Assembly (NCBI GenBank): GCA_022592435.1
Contig: JABYQS010000814.1
Span: forward strand, 1 to 12,715
Length of the DNA stretch: 12,715 bases
From: Cerioporus squamosus
Lineage: Eukaryota; Basidiomycota; Agaricomycetes; Polyporales; Polyporaceae
Direction: 5' to 3'
Below the pieces are notes generated by a model, which made no database searches, had not been told where the DNA came from, and saw nothing but the letters and a program-made list of their open reading frames with translations. Position numbers and translations under genes: made by a program. Positions 1 through 9,800 of this stretch are shown one piece after another. The stretch's first letter is position 1. The number at the start of each line of letters is the position of its first letter.

Positions 1-765
1 CGTCCGTACAACCAGATGCGAAGGCAGCGACGGAGACTCTGCCCGAGCCACCACGAAAGCCACCGAGCTGTGCCAAGTGCGGCGATCAAGTATCACAGCC
101 TTGCTGGTACTGCATTGACTGCAAAGGTACATCCGGGTCCATGAATCTCTTGTGATAGTCGTACTGATTGAAATTACGATGGATTCGCAGATTCAAGCGA
201 CGAGTCTGGTGGCGGGATCTTCATCTGCGCTGCCTGTGATACAAAGCACGGCGGCTTCACAGCGGGCAAGCACAAAGCCACGCACGCGCTCGTCAAAGTA
301 CAGGTGCAGGAACCCGCAGACTCGGCAGCGTCAGAGCGAGCAATGATCGACGCTCGGATGAACGCGATGGAGGGGAGCCTGAAGGAGATGCAGTACAAGT
401 TCGACCAGAGCTTCGTCTCCGTTGACGAGAAGGTCGAGTTCGTGAAGACGAGGCTGGGGCTGAAGATGGACGAGCGGCTTGGGCAGCTCGAGGGCCGTAT
501 GTCCTCGATGGACAGTCGGCTTGGGCAGGTCGAGGGGCGTATGTCCTCGATGGACAATCGCCTTCAGCGGATCGAGGACTTGCTGCTGCTCATGGGCCAG
601 AGCCTCGGTGTCGCATCTGGAGCGGGTGCGGCTCGCGCATCTGCCAGCCGACAGCCGACGTGGCCTACTAGTACAACGTCGACTCCGCCAACGGCGGACG
701 CTTCTGCGAACTCCGAGAGTGACTTCTCGGCGTGGGTCAGGCATCTCAGATCCAGCTCTATATGA
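1..765 (+). CDS. ZZ-type zinc-finger / coiled-coil protein, 3' part (5' end outside window)
   Basis: Seen: the reading frame starts at base 3 and stops at 763-765, and joins 1-126 to 191-765 across a 64-nt GT-AG intron (127-190) with a CTGAT branch-site-like motif at 164-168. It gives 232 residues in the window. Numbering from the first full codon, Cys23, Cys26, Cys37, Cys40, Cys54, Cys57, His69 and His73 form the C-x2-C, C-x2-C, C-x2-C, H-x3-H order of a ZZ cross-brace zinc finger. The intron falls inside the finger. Residues about 85-180 are rich in heptad-like Leu, Met and charged residues and look like a coiled coil. The tail is Ser/Thr/Pro/Ala-rich. Known: ZZ fingers bind protein partners, often N-terminal tails or modified peptides. 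Inference: the coiled coil mediates oligomerisation. The N-terminal part, which would define the family, is missing. Spliced frame is near-certain; function is not. Confidence 0.75.
127..190 (+). other. Spliceosomal intron in the ZZ gene
   Basis: A 64-nt GT...AG intron. Splicing joins a one-base codon remainder (G126) to bases 191-192 and keeps the cysteine spacing of the zinc finger. Reading straight through meets an in-frame stop. Confidence 0.75.
478..561 (+). repeat. Two-copy 42-bp in-frame tandem repeat
   Basis: Copies at 478-519 and 520-561 differ at only a few bases. Each encodes 14 residues, exactly two heptads, of pattern L-G-Q-(L/V)-E-G-R-M-S-S-M-D-(S/N)-R, followed by a partial third unit (L-Q-R-I-E). 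The duplication lengthens the coiled coil of the ZZ protein without changing heptad register. Confidence 0.9.
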
Positions 766-1324
766 TCGTCTGCGGTCTCCGGCGCGTTCTAATTCAAAAT
801 GCATTGCAGATGGAGTAGTATTATCATGTACTTCAGACGTGGTACAGATAGCAAGACACTATACTCAGGCATAAGTATGACCGAAAAGTACAATCAGGTA
901 TAGATCTCGGGACTCCTCCCCGACCATTCAGTGGTTGTCCGCACTGACATAACCCCACTTGACCATCCTGCGGCCGGCGTGATGATTGAATTGCCCCTAC
1001 CAGTCGGATAGTCGGTATCTGGTCGGTACTATGGGACTGTAGGTTAGTCTCGTTACCAGACGTTTAATTACGGACCCTTTCGGACATGGAAATCGAAGAG
1101 TGAAAAACAGATGCGAGGGCTGGTATAGGTAGATCCTCGCAAATGGCTATAACTGCAGTGGCGGCCGACTGAGCGCAGATGATCTCTGTTCGGAGCCCGG
1201 GGAGCCGACCGATGACCTCCATGTGTTGCATAGCATGTTTCGCGAATGCCATCGTGACAGCAACGAGTAGAGGTAACCGGATATCCGGGAGCATGTCACG
1301 TATAGCATAGGAGCAGAGTCACTT

Positions 1325-1370
1325 CAAGCGCGGCCGGGCGCGTTGTTTCGAGTGCGGCCGGACGCGTTGT
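1325..1370. repeat. GC-rich 22-bp imperfect direct repeat
   Basis: Copies at 1325-1346 and 1349-1370 (period 24) differ at three positions; both carry GCGGCCGG(G/A)CGCGTTGT. It lies outside any supported gene. It may be a simple local duplication or a pair of binding sites; nothing else is known. Confidence 0.6.
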
Positions 1371-1734
1371 GACACGTCAAGCTGCAGGCGGTTGGCTCTA
1401 GAACTCAGTGTCTTGGGAACGAGTCGCAACTACGTCACCGCTATCAGTCTGCAGCACGTTAAGCTGCTGGTCCATCAGTTCTGAAGCAACGGAGCAAGAC
1501 ATAACTGGGACCACTTGATTATGACGGATGATGGTGCCAAGCATAGCAGCCTCGTCCGCGAGCTGCCGTTCGTGGTCTTCAGTATGCATGCTTTCGCCAT
1601 ATACCGCGGGGACGCACGCGACTCGTGCGCTCGATGTGGCCATTCGCCCGATGTGTTCGGGAGGGTAGTGCATCAACAAAAGGGCACATCAGTATTCGTA
1701 GCATGCACTGCGCATCTAACATCGAGCATGTGAG

Positions 1735-1748
1735 TCCGGTCGACCGGA
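1735..1748. promoter_or_regulatory. 14-bp perfect palindrome containing CGG-N4-CCG
   Basis: TCCGGTCGACCGGA is its own reverse complement and contains inverted CGG triplets, the kind of half-site bound by dimeric fungal Zn2Cys6 regulators. It ends 17 bp before a TATA-like box. A palindrome this long is expected about once by chance in a window of this size, so the regulatory role is inference. Confidence 0.25.
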
Positions 1749-1765
1749 GAGCCTGAGAGAACCGG

Positions 1766-1773
1766 TATAAAAA
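1766..1773 (+). promoter_or_regulatory. TATA-like box
   Basis: TATAAAAA on the plus strand. The nearest ATG opening a frame of some length is at 1933 (in the 1912-2208 frame, about 90 residues from that ATG), which encodes nothing recognisable. It could be a promoter for a small or non-coding transcript, or chance. Confidence 0.25.
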
Positions 1774-2288
1774 GACGTACCTGACCCCTCTCGGATAGGG
1801 CCAACAAGAGAGAAGACCCGCAGCTGAAAGTGCGGGTGGAATGCGACTTAAACCGGCACGTTAGGGTACGAGACAAGACAGAACAGTACCCGCGCGCGGG
1901 GTTGCCCCCTCTTGACTCCAGGCAGCGACGATATGGCGGGATGGGTCTGTCTACGCACTAGCAAGACAGAACAGGATGCTCTCGTTGAACGAGATTGGCA
2001 TTCCGTGCGCTGCTGCCAGGTACAGACTATAGGGGAAGCAATGCGGCGGCCGAGAAGTCCACCTCCCCGACGCCGTTGGTACTGCGCGGCTGCCACGGAG
2101 ACGAAGCTGGAGCATCCGGAAAGTTTGTCCGTCACCGTATGTGTGGGCTCAGGCATGGACGTGGTTGTGACCTCCACGACCTCGCATGGAGAAGGACAGG
2201 GTGGATAGGACGCGTAGTTGTGCTGACTGAGGCAAATGCTGGCATATTTTAAGGATAGCGACGGGATACATACAATACCGAGTGCACC

Positions 2289-2756
2289 TCAGATTGGAGC
2301 GGAATGGATAGGACTGTCAGTTCCGAGTGCTCGGCAAGATATGTATGGCACTGTAGAAGATGGTTTCCCCCTAAGAACACGCGCAGCATGAGCAGGCGGT
2401 CGACAAGGATGAAGGATCATGTGGGCGGGAGGGGCTGCACGGTCGAGGAATGTACTCACTAGGAGAGGGTGGGAGGGAGATTTGGTGAAGGAATGAATGC
2501 TTTGGAGTTGAGACGTGGGAGACGGTGCCATGCATTGCTAGGAGGACGTACCATGCCACCCGTGTCCGAGTCTTCCGTTCATGCCATGCTTATTCGCGCC
2601 GCCCGCAATCACCTGAGGACCATCTAGCTCTGCAACAAATATTCCTTCCCTGTCTGCTTCAATCCACACATCTGGATGGGGAGGTGGTGAGATCGAGGAG
2701 GCTGCAGGAGAATGACCTGTACCGCCGAGAACACGACGTACCCTGGGAGATCTCAT
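2289..2756 (-). CDS. Candidate two-exon hypothetical gene (weak)
   Basis: Not recognised. On the minus strand an ATG at 2756 opens a frame with plausible composition (His/Pro-rich stretch, then an acidic segment containing V-W-I-E-A-D). A GTACGT donor at 2551 and a pyrimidine-rich acceptor ending at 2459 would define a 93-nt intron. This joins the frame in register to 2458-2289, ending in TGA. The product would be about 125 residues. There is no known domain, signal peptide or membrane segment. The intron is longer than the others in the window, and the second exon is Pro/Ala-rich with little sign of selection. It could equally be the 3' part of a longer gene whose upstream exons I cannot place, or chance. 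Confidence 0.2.
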
Positions 2757-2931
2757 CGCGACAATAATGGCGCGCCTGGTCTGTTGCCTTAAGTCTAAGG
2801 CATGTCTTCCATAGTTTTATCGCCTCGCAGACGTTGAGAATCCATGGATGTGGGCTCCGGCCGATGTGGTGGTATCTACTGATCAAGCTTTTAGGTTCGC
2901 CCAGACGCCGCGTCCTAGTTCACTATGGGCG

Positions 2932-3246
2932 TCAGCGAGCGTTCGAGGAGCGACAGGCCGAACAGGATGTTTGAAAGTTTCGGTTCCCACTACAATCAAC
3001 CATAGCTGAACTCGGATTCTCAGCTTCTTTCTCTTTCACAGTCTTGTCTCTTGCGCCCTCCAAAGAAGTTTTCTCCCTGGCACTCAGGGAGTCGCTCCGC
3101 AGCGCTTGGACTGCCGCACTCAGTTCGACCGGGGAAGTCACGAAGTACATATCCAGGTGAGTCAGGCCGACTCTGGCTATTGCACGATTTTGCTCACCTG
3201 CTCCCTTGGTTGCGCTAGTTAAGTACGCTTCGATCGCATGGTCCAT
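2932..3246 (-). CDS. Candidate 104-aa hypothetical ORF (weak)
   Basis: Not recognised. A minus-strand ATG (3244-3246) opens 104 codons. The middle (residues about 40-80) is rich in Ala, Glu, Lys and Arg and could form a charged helix. The C-terminal end has several Cys and Ser residues but no clear zinc-binding spacing. It lies 167 bp beyond the stop of the disrupted gene on the same strand, so it might be an unplaced exon or 3' UTR of that gene, or unrelated. No splice pattern joined it convincingly to the upstream exons. Confidence 0.2.
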   Translation of the reverse strand: MDHAIEAYLTSATKGAGEQNRAIARVGLTHLDMYFVTSPVELSAAVQALRSDSLSAREKTSLEGARDKTVKEKEAENPSSAMVDCSGNRNFQTSCSACRSSNAR

Positions 3247-3413
3247 ATGTCTAATCCCATAGCCATCGTGAAGGCTCGGCCGGTGGTGGCGACGATGCTC
3301 TGTACTCTATAAATAATTGGTGGGCCGATACATCAATCCGGGGCTTACAACTACAAATGCCGTCCGCCACAACTGGGGTATCACTGGTACATGCGGTACG
3401 TGCCAAGTCAGAA

Positions 3414-4724
3414 CTACGCGTTGCCGGTCTTTCTGGTCTTCTTCTTCTGCAAGATCTCTCGCTGCACTTCGTGGAGAGTCCTTCCATGAAATATGAAGAT
3501 TTGAGAGAGTACTCGAGACAGTGAACTGGTCACTCACGGTTCATATATCCCCGGATCGGTTGCTCCATTGGCTAGATCTTTTCCTCCAGGCCACTGCTCT
3601 CGCAATTTCTCGGCATTGGGCATGTCAAGCATGTTCAAGTCAGTCATGTCCATGGCTACCATTGCGGCCGAGATAATCAATAGAGCGGTCTTATCTCCCG
3701 TAACGTACTCGCGGGACACGTAGAGGACGTCTCCTTCTTTCATGAGAATACACATCTTCCGCTCGGAACTGAGGATCGCGAACTTGTTCTTTTTCATTTG
3801 AGCCCAGACCTGTTGTTACCAAGTAAATGTTTGCCAACAGGTCCGAGTTCAATATAACGGTTACCTGTACAATCACTCTGCATTGCTTTGAGAGGCCGTT
3901 GAGAGCCTGCGGCCACTCAAAGTGCACTGCGTGAGGTTCTTGCAGGTCTGGTGTGAAAATCGCGTGGAGATTCGCCTTGGCCCAAACATTCGAAGTCTTG
4001 AACTCCACTGTCATGACAACGTCGGGTTCTCCTGGCTCCTCTCCCTCTCCAACGACGAACTGCATGTCGGGGATGATCTTGCTGCTGATAGCAGAGGAGA
4101 TGTACGGAAACTCGAGGTCTTCGGGTTTGATGAAACGAACACTCCTGCCGGTCTTGCTCGGACCTCCTGCGGCGGCGGTGTGTACTCCGGGTTTATGTGG
4201 AGCAGCCTTCTTGGGAGTACTGTCCGACAGGCGGGTCTCGCGTGCCGTGAGCAGTCGCAAAACAGCCAGTACGGGGCGCAACACGGTCCCGTATTGATTG
4301 TTTACCACATCCGCTTCGGAGTTTATCACGTTAGAGAGCACCGAATTTGCGAGTCCAGGAATGGCGTGCGCTGCGAACATGCGGGCCTCCGGGTTAGCCC
4401 AGTCAACGACGAACTCCTTGAGCTTCTCCTGCGCTTCTCTGACAAGGGGGTCGAACGTGTTTGGACACGTGACAATCGTGCGAAGAGGGCCAGAGGTAGT
4501 CTCCAGCTCGCTCGCAGTGGTTCTTTTGGTGTTTTGAAGTGCGTCTTCCTTATACGGCCGGGCAACTTTATCCCTTTCTGCAAGGAGGCAGTCCAATAGG
4601 GTGGTGTTCTCTGCCAGTAGGGTATCTGCAACGTTCCTGTGAGTCTCAATGCGTAGTACGACGGCATGTGCGAAACTTACCCAACTCCTTCTTCTTGGGA
4701 AGCTGCAGGCGACCCACAGACGAA
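3414..4724 (-). pseudogene. Disrupted host gene, 3' part (end of exon 1 to stop): PD-(D/E)XK-like hypothetical protein
   Basis: This continues the coding sequence begun at 11301. Exon 1 remainder 4724-4681, intron 4680-4637 (44 nt, GTAAGT...CACAG), exon 2 4636-3865, intron 3864-3810 (55 nt), exon 3 3809-3538, intron 3537-3481 (57 nt, GTGAGT...AAG), exon 4 3480-3414 with TAG. All phases agree. Without the LINE and one TSD copy the CDS is 1377 nt, 458 residues. Residues about 90-115 form a Leu-rich helix. D294-x5-E300-F-K302 follows a helix and beta strand; then come a helix with Gln339/Gln344 and two beta strands typical of what follows the E-x-K core in restriction-like nucleases. The C-terminus is Lys/Arg-rich. 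The fold is inference; no homologue is recalled. The last intron and stop are the least certain parts. In this allele the piece is cut off from its start codon and promoter, so it is probably null. Confidence 0.65.
4711..4724. repeat. Left target-site duplication (14 bp) of the LINE
   Basis: GACCCACAGACGAA, identical to 11066-11079 directly after the poly(A). Identity stops at both ends. It marks the 5' boundary of the element. Confidence 0.95.
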
Positions 4725-4850
4725 CAACGTCACTTGACCTCGTACCACCATCATCTCGGTTAAGCGCCCAACCATTTCCCCCCTTCCCACCGCCAACACA
4801 CCCCCTTGGTCACTCCGCGAACATCTTTCTGGTGCTTATCGCCGCTATAG
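4725..4850 (+). promoter_or_regulatory. LINE 5' UTR / presumed internal promoter
   Basis: 126 nt, pyrimidine-rich in the middle (runs of C and T around 4770-4805), with no ATG before the ORF1 start. Full-length LINEs usually carry an internal promoter here; no specific box is recognisable. The absence of upstream ATGs fits cap-dependent scanning to ORF1. Confidence 0.6.
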
Positions 4851-6851
4851 ATGGCTAATCGAGCCTCTACGGAGGCTTCTGGCCGTGCTCAGCCGGTTCC
4901 AAGGCCCAACGGCCTGAATCCTGCCCCGTCAACCACCGTCAACGGACCGAAGAACCCCCGTAAGCGTTCTCCGTCCCCCTCCCTTCCCTCCGAACCTCCG
5001 GCTCCCCCGCGAAGGCGCGAGTACCTCGAAGACACGGTCTCGCTGGGTGACGACTCCGACGTCGAGTTCAGCGACTCTGACTCCGTCGCCCACGCCGACT
5101 ACATGGACGCCGAAATGACGCCCGCGGAAAACGTTCCCGAACCTTCCGTCACTCCGCTCCCCGCCTCACCCCAAAACGGTACAGTCGCGCTCGACTGGCG
5201 CGGCGGCTTCCCATCGGCCTGCGCCGACCTCGTCACCCAGCTCTCCGCCCTCACCATCTCCTTGCGCACGCACCGCGCGGTGGTGCGCGCCGCTGGTTCT
5301 GAAGCGGCGCCATGCTGGCGCGCTGTTCATGCGGCGCTAGACCGCCTCAATGGCCTGGTTTACGACCTTAGCGGGTCCTTCGAGCACATCGCGACTGCCG
5401 CGTGTGCGCTCCAGGACTCAACCGTTATGGAAGCGACCTTCGGTCGCCCCGCGCCCCCGGTATCTCGTCCCGTCACCCCGGCTCCTCGCTCGAAGTCGCA
5501 CAGCCCCGCTCCCGACTGGGCTAGGGAGCCATCCCCAGAGCCATTCTCCGAATATGAACCGTACCCGGCTCCGACGTCGCGCTCTCTGCTGGAGCGCATC
5601 AAGTCGCCGTCCCCGTCCCCTTACCGCCCTGGCACCCCGCATCCCCGTCTCGCTTCGCGCATGTCCCCCAATCACACGGGCGACCCATACGACGCTCCGC
5701 TCGCACGCGGTCGGTCCCCTGGTCCCCGCAAGTTCAAGCATGCCCCTCCGTCGGCTTCGAAGCTCATGTTCCTAGTCTTCGACGCCAAGAAGCGCCCTGC
5801 TCCTGAAGCCCGCATCTTGGAAGGCGTTATGCAAGCCACAATCAACGAGTCACTCCGTCGCTCATGCGACCTGTCGTCCACCCAGATCGAGTCACTTGAA
5901 TGGTCGAATAATGGCAACCTCACCATCAAGCTCAACGCCTCCCCTAACCCCGTCATCATGGACTTCGTCCGTCACCGGGTCGCCAACATCTGTCGCATCG
6001 ACCTGGAAAAGGATCCAGAGGCCATCTTAGCCTCGCCGTTCAAGTACCGCACACATCTCGGCTTCTTCGGAGTCTCCTGCGTGGATGCGGTCACGCAGGC
6101 GCCGAAGAGCATCCGTCAGGCCGCTGACCCCCTCTTCAGGGATGATCAGTGGCAAGCGATCATGCGTCAGCCCGACACGATCCTTCGGTGGAACGACGAG
6201 GACGAGGGCGCAACCGCGCGCCTGCTCGTCGTGGAGTTCACTGACGACAGCACCCACTCTGTCGGTCTCCGTCTCACCTCTCGTGCCATCATGTTCGATA
6301 ACGGCCGTCTCAAGCCAGCTGTTATGAGGGACAAGCCCGTCACCCCGCAGTGCACCAAGTGTCTACGCTGGGGTCACGTCCGCGGAAACTGCAACGCGGT
6401 CGATGAGTTTTGCGCGCGGTGCGGCGAACGTCACCGCGCCAACTTCCACAACATCAAAGCCAAATGCTGCCAACACCGCCCCGATCGTAACACCGTCCCG
6501 TGCGAGCACCCTCCCTGGTGCCTCAACTGCGGCGGGACGCACTACGCCACTGACCGCGTTCTGTGCGAGTTTGCGAAGCATCGCAACGACCGCGAATGGT
6601 ACAAACGTCAGCCGCGTCCCCTCTCTCGAACGGGGCTCCCTATCGCTTCCCATACCGCCGTCATCCCTCGCGCTAGCGAGACTCACTCCGATAACAACGG
6701 TGCACGCGTACGTTTCGGCCCGACGACCGTGCTCGTTTTTGACGCTAACTCTCCTCCACAGACTTCCATCACCTTCGCCGAGTCTGAGTCGGGTCAGGAC
6801 AGCCGGCGCCGTGGTGGTGGACGATCTGGTGGAAGAAGAATCCGAGAGTAG
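4851..6851 (+). CDS. LINE ORF1: Gag-like RNA-binding protein with three zinc knuckles
   Basis: 666 residues. Residues 1-110 are Pro/Ser-rich with a basic patch (37-57) and an acidic stretch (67-78). Residues 118-190 are mostly helical. 200-300 is a long Ser-Pro/Arg-Pro-rich low-complexity region. 303-400 is compact alternating strand/helix sequence, possibly the RRM-like part found in many LINE ORF1 proteins (inference). A canonical knuckle C-x2-C-x4-H-x4-C lies at 501-514, followed by Cys/His clusters at 521-540 and 557-572 (C-x2-C-x3-H-x7-C). The C-terminus is Arg/Gly-rich (651-664), another RNA-binding signature. Known role: binds element RNA and forms the ribonucleoprotein with ORF2. The first ATG of the element was chosen as start. 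It stops two bases before ORF2, which is in a different frame. Confidence 0.9.
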   Translation: MANRASTEASGRAQPVPRPNGLNPAPSTTVNGPKNPRKRSPSPSLPSEPPAPPRRREYLEDTVSLGDDSDVEFSDSDSVAHADYMDAEMTPAENVPEPSVTPLPASPQNGTVALDWRGGFPSACADLVTQLSALTISLRTHRAVVRAAGSEAAPCWRAVHAALDRLNGLVYDLSGSFEHIATAACALQDSTVMEATFGRPAPPVSRPVTPAPRSKSHSPAPDWAREPSPEPFSEYEPYPAPTSRSLLERIKSPSPSPYRPGTPHPRLASRMSPNHTGDPYDAPLARGRSPGPRKFKHAPPSASKLMFLVFDAKKRPAPEARILEGVMQATINESLRRSCDLSSTQIESLEWSNNGNLTIKLNASPNPVIMDFVRHRVANICRIDLEKDPEAILASPFKYRTHLGFFGVSCVDAVTQAPKSIRQAADPLFRDDQWQAIMRQPDTILRWNDEDEGATARLLVVEFTDDSTHSVGLRLTSRAIMFDNGRLKPAVMRDKPVTPQCTKCLRWGHVRGNCNAVDEFCARCGERHRANFHNIKAKCCQHRPDRNTVPCEHPPWCLNCGGTHYATDRVLCEFAKHRNDREWYKRQPRPLSRTGLPIASHTAVIPRASETHSDNNGARVRFGPTTVLVFDANSPPQTSITFAESESGQDSRRRGGGRSGGRRIRE

Positions 6852-6853
6852 TC

Positions 6854-9800
6854 ATGCCGTCATCGTCCCTTCATGTCGTATATCACAACGTCAATCACTC
6901 ACCGCAGCACACTCATTTTATCCTCGAGAGGTGTGCCGCAATGAATGTTGACGTCGTTTGCCTACAGGAACCGTGGTACGGTCCTATTCGCCCAATACCG
7001 TCTGCGTCGCCGGCAGGGCCAGCTGAGCGCACAGACGACAATATGCTGTATGGCACACAACTGCACCCGGCCTGGAGCCTCGTCGAGGTTCAAAAGGACG
7101 CGCGCGTGGTGTGTCATGTCAGCCGCCGTATTGCTAACGCCGTTATCTCTCTAGATCCCACTGTAAACCATCGCGACTGCATGCTCCTCCTGGTTCGCCT
7201 GGAGCCTGAGCACGACCCAGTTGCGATCCTGAACCTCTACAACGACTCGCGTAACTCTGCTGTCAGTTATTTGACTGACATCTCGCACCTTCTCCCTGCC
7301 CTCGATATCATGGGCGGTGACTACAACACTCACTCGCCGCTCTGGGATCCCGACTACCCTCCAGACTCCATGGCTCGGACCAGCGACGTTCTGGATCTGC
7401 ATGCACGTCTTGGCCTCCGTCTCCTCTCTCCTCCGGGAGTCGCCACACATATCCCCCATCGCACTGACTTCCGCTCTACCGTTATCGACCTGGTGTGGGT
7501 CCCCGACGACCGTGACCATGGTCTATACAGCATCAGTGTAGCGCAGAACGAGCGAGGTATGTCTGATCATGCTGTCATCCACGCTCACATTCCTGCTGGT
7601 CAGTGGTCTTACGAGGGTGCACCCTCGATCACCCCGAAGTCTGAAGCTGAGAAGAGCTTCATTTCTTCCATCAAGGACACGCTCCGCTCCCGCCTACCTC
7701 TCAACACGCCCCTGGACACCGAAGCGTCGCTGTGCCTCGCCACCGACATCCTGTTCTCATGCATCTCCGATTCCTGGCTCGCTCACGCCACCCCCACTGT
7801 CATCTGTAGCAAGTCTCGACTTTGGTGGGATGCGTCATGCACCAAAGCTCGGAAAGCGCTCGAGCGCGCACAAGCCCGCCTCAAACGCGCTCGCAGATCC
7901 AATCCGCGCCGCATCCCTGCAGCACGCGCGGCTGTGGAGGCGGCACGTCGCTGTCTCAAGACCACAATACGTCGTCGACGTCGACAACACATGGACGAAC
8001 GAATCAACTTCATCGCCACGGAGCAGCGCAGGGTTTGGGACCTGATGGACTGGGTGGGACCGCGCGCTATGCCCATGTATCGGTCCCTAACCCATAACGG
8101 TCAGCCTCTCCGCTCCCTCCCGGAACTCTGGCAGGCTCTCGACGAGACCTTCCACGCCGCCGCTAACCGCCCCGTCGACTACTCGATTCTGAGCGAGTTC
8201 GATCAACTCCCTCCGCGCGAGTGTCCCCCAATTTCGCGTGCAGAAATCAGGGATGCCTTGCGTCACGTCTCCTCTTCGTCAACTCCTGGCTGGGACCACC
8301 TCCACTGGCGCCACCTCAAACTGCTCGTCTCCGACCCTCACTTCTTGGACACGCTACTGAACCTGTACAACGCCATCCTCCGACTAGGTGTCTGGCCTGC
8401 GCAGTTCAAGCGCGCGGTCTCCGTCGTTATCCCCAAGCCCTACAAGGAGGACTATACGCGCGTCAAGTCCTACCGCCCAATAGTCCTCTTGAGCACGCTT
8501 GGCAAGCTCTTTGAGAAAATCTTAAGCGAACGCCTGCATTACGAGTGCCAGAAGTTCAACATTCTCCACCCGAATCAGTTCGGCGGCACCAAGGCGCACA
8601 GTACCGTCGACGCCGCCAGCTGTCTGGTCACCCACGTACGCGCAGCTTGGAAGCAGGGGCTTGTCACATCATGCCTCGCTTTCGATGTTGCGCAATTTTT
8701 CCCGTCTATGAACCACTCCCTCTTCTGCTCCATCATGGAGCGATTCGGTTTCGCTCCCACCCTCATACGCTTCTTCCGAGACTACCTTCGTGATCGCCAG
8801 TCCTGTTTCCGTTGGGGAAAGGCCACGTCACCATGGTTCAACCTCCCCGAGGTCGGCGCAGGCCAAGGCTCCGCCCTTTCACCTATCCTTACCAACATAT
8901 ACATCGCTCCTGCCATCCACCTCCTCTTCCCGACATCTGCCACCTCGTCAAACGCCGCGGTCCAGTTCTACGTTGACGATGGCCTCTGGATCACGTCCAC
9001 GCCCTCCGTCACTCAGAATTGCCACATCCTGCAGAACCGATACCGTGACACCACGCGAGTGCTCGCGCGTCTCGGTCTGGTCGTCGAAACCGACAAAAAT
9101 GAACTCATCCACTTCATTTCGACTCGCCTGTCGCGTTCCCAAGCTCCCCTCCCACTAGAGCTTGAACCCGGTATCGTTATTCAACCCCGGGACGTCTGGC
9201 GGTACCTCGGGTTCCGCCTAGACCCCAAACTCACCTTCAAGGCGCATGTTGCGTACTTCGCGGAACGCGCAGTCACCACCGTTAACGCGATGCTGATGCT
9301 TGGCAACTCCAATAGGGGTTTGACATCCATGCAACGTCGCACCCTATACATCTCCTGTGTACGCCCACTCCTGACGTATGGCGTCCAGGTGTGGTTCCGA
9401 TCCAAGGGCGTCAAGCATCTACTCAAACCCTTGAATGCCGCTCAGCACCGGGCGCTGCGGTGGATCACCGGTGCTTTTCGCACCACCCCAACTGGGGCCC
9501 TACATTCGTTTGCAGGTGTTATGCCTCTACATCTGCACTGCAGGAAGCTTCAGGAGCGCTACTTCCTACGCATCCATACTCTCCCCAACTCCCATCCGCT
9601 GCGCGCAACACTTCCAACCATCTTCCCGCAGTCGGACCTCGCGCGACCATATACCCGTTTCAAGGCCGACAGTATTGATCCCACGGCTGAGATCCCACTC
9701 TCAGAGGCGTTCCCTCGCGGGCGCCCCCTCATCACGGAAACATTCGAACCCCTGGACGACGAGTGCCAACCTGGCCTCCGTGTTGGCGATCTGTTCGAAG

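Larger units (their letters stand above)
766..2288. other. Gene-poor interval, no supported gene
   Basis: About 1.5 kb between the ZZ gene and the next candidate. Open frames on both strands are short and overlapping and match no family I recognise. The longest minus-strand frame (1398-1679, 93 codons) and a plus-strand frame (1912-2208) show no recognisable motif. The interval holds a small GC-rich direct repeat (1325-1370), a 14-bp palindrome (1735-1748) and a TATA-like box (1766-1773), listed separately. Degraded transposon sequence is possible, but no terminal repeats or transposase motifs were seen. Confidence 0.5.

Noticed and set aside
1277..1288. 12-bp palindrome CCGGATATCCGG
   Set aside because: A few such palindromes are expected by chance in this length, and no promoter or gene start is near.
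1874..1974. 13-bp direct repeat CAAGACAGAACAG at 1874 and 1962
   Set aside because: About one repeat of this length is expected by chance in the window; the flanks do not match.
3810..3864. Reading the 55-bp intron as coding, giving a longer exon 2 frame to 3691
   Set aside because: It shifts the frame into Arg-rich sequence, whereas splicing at clear GT-AG sites restores strand/helix-like sequence continuing to 3538.
3922..4599. Long plus-strand open frames (up to 225 codons) opposite the disrupted gene
   Set aside because: They are antisense shadows of exon 2; the minus-strand frame has consistent introns, phases and structured sequence, while these show no motif.
6403..6951. 182-codon frame bridging the ORF1/ORF2 junction, possible frameshift product
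   Set aside because: Its translation is low-complexity, it lacks domain motifs, and ORF1 and ORF2 already explain both sides.
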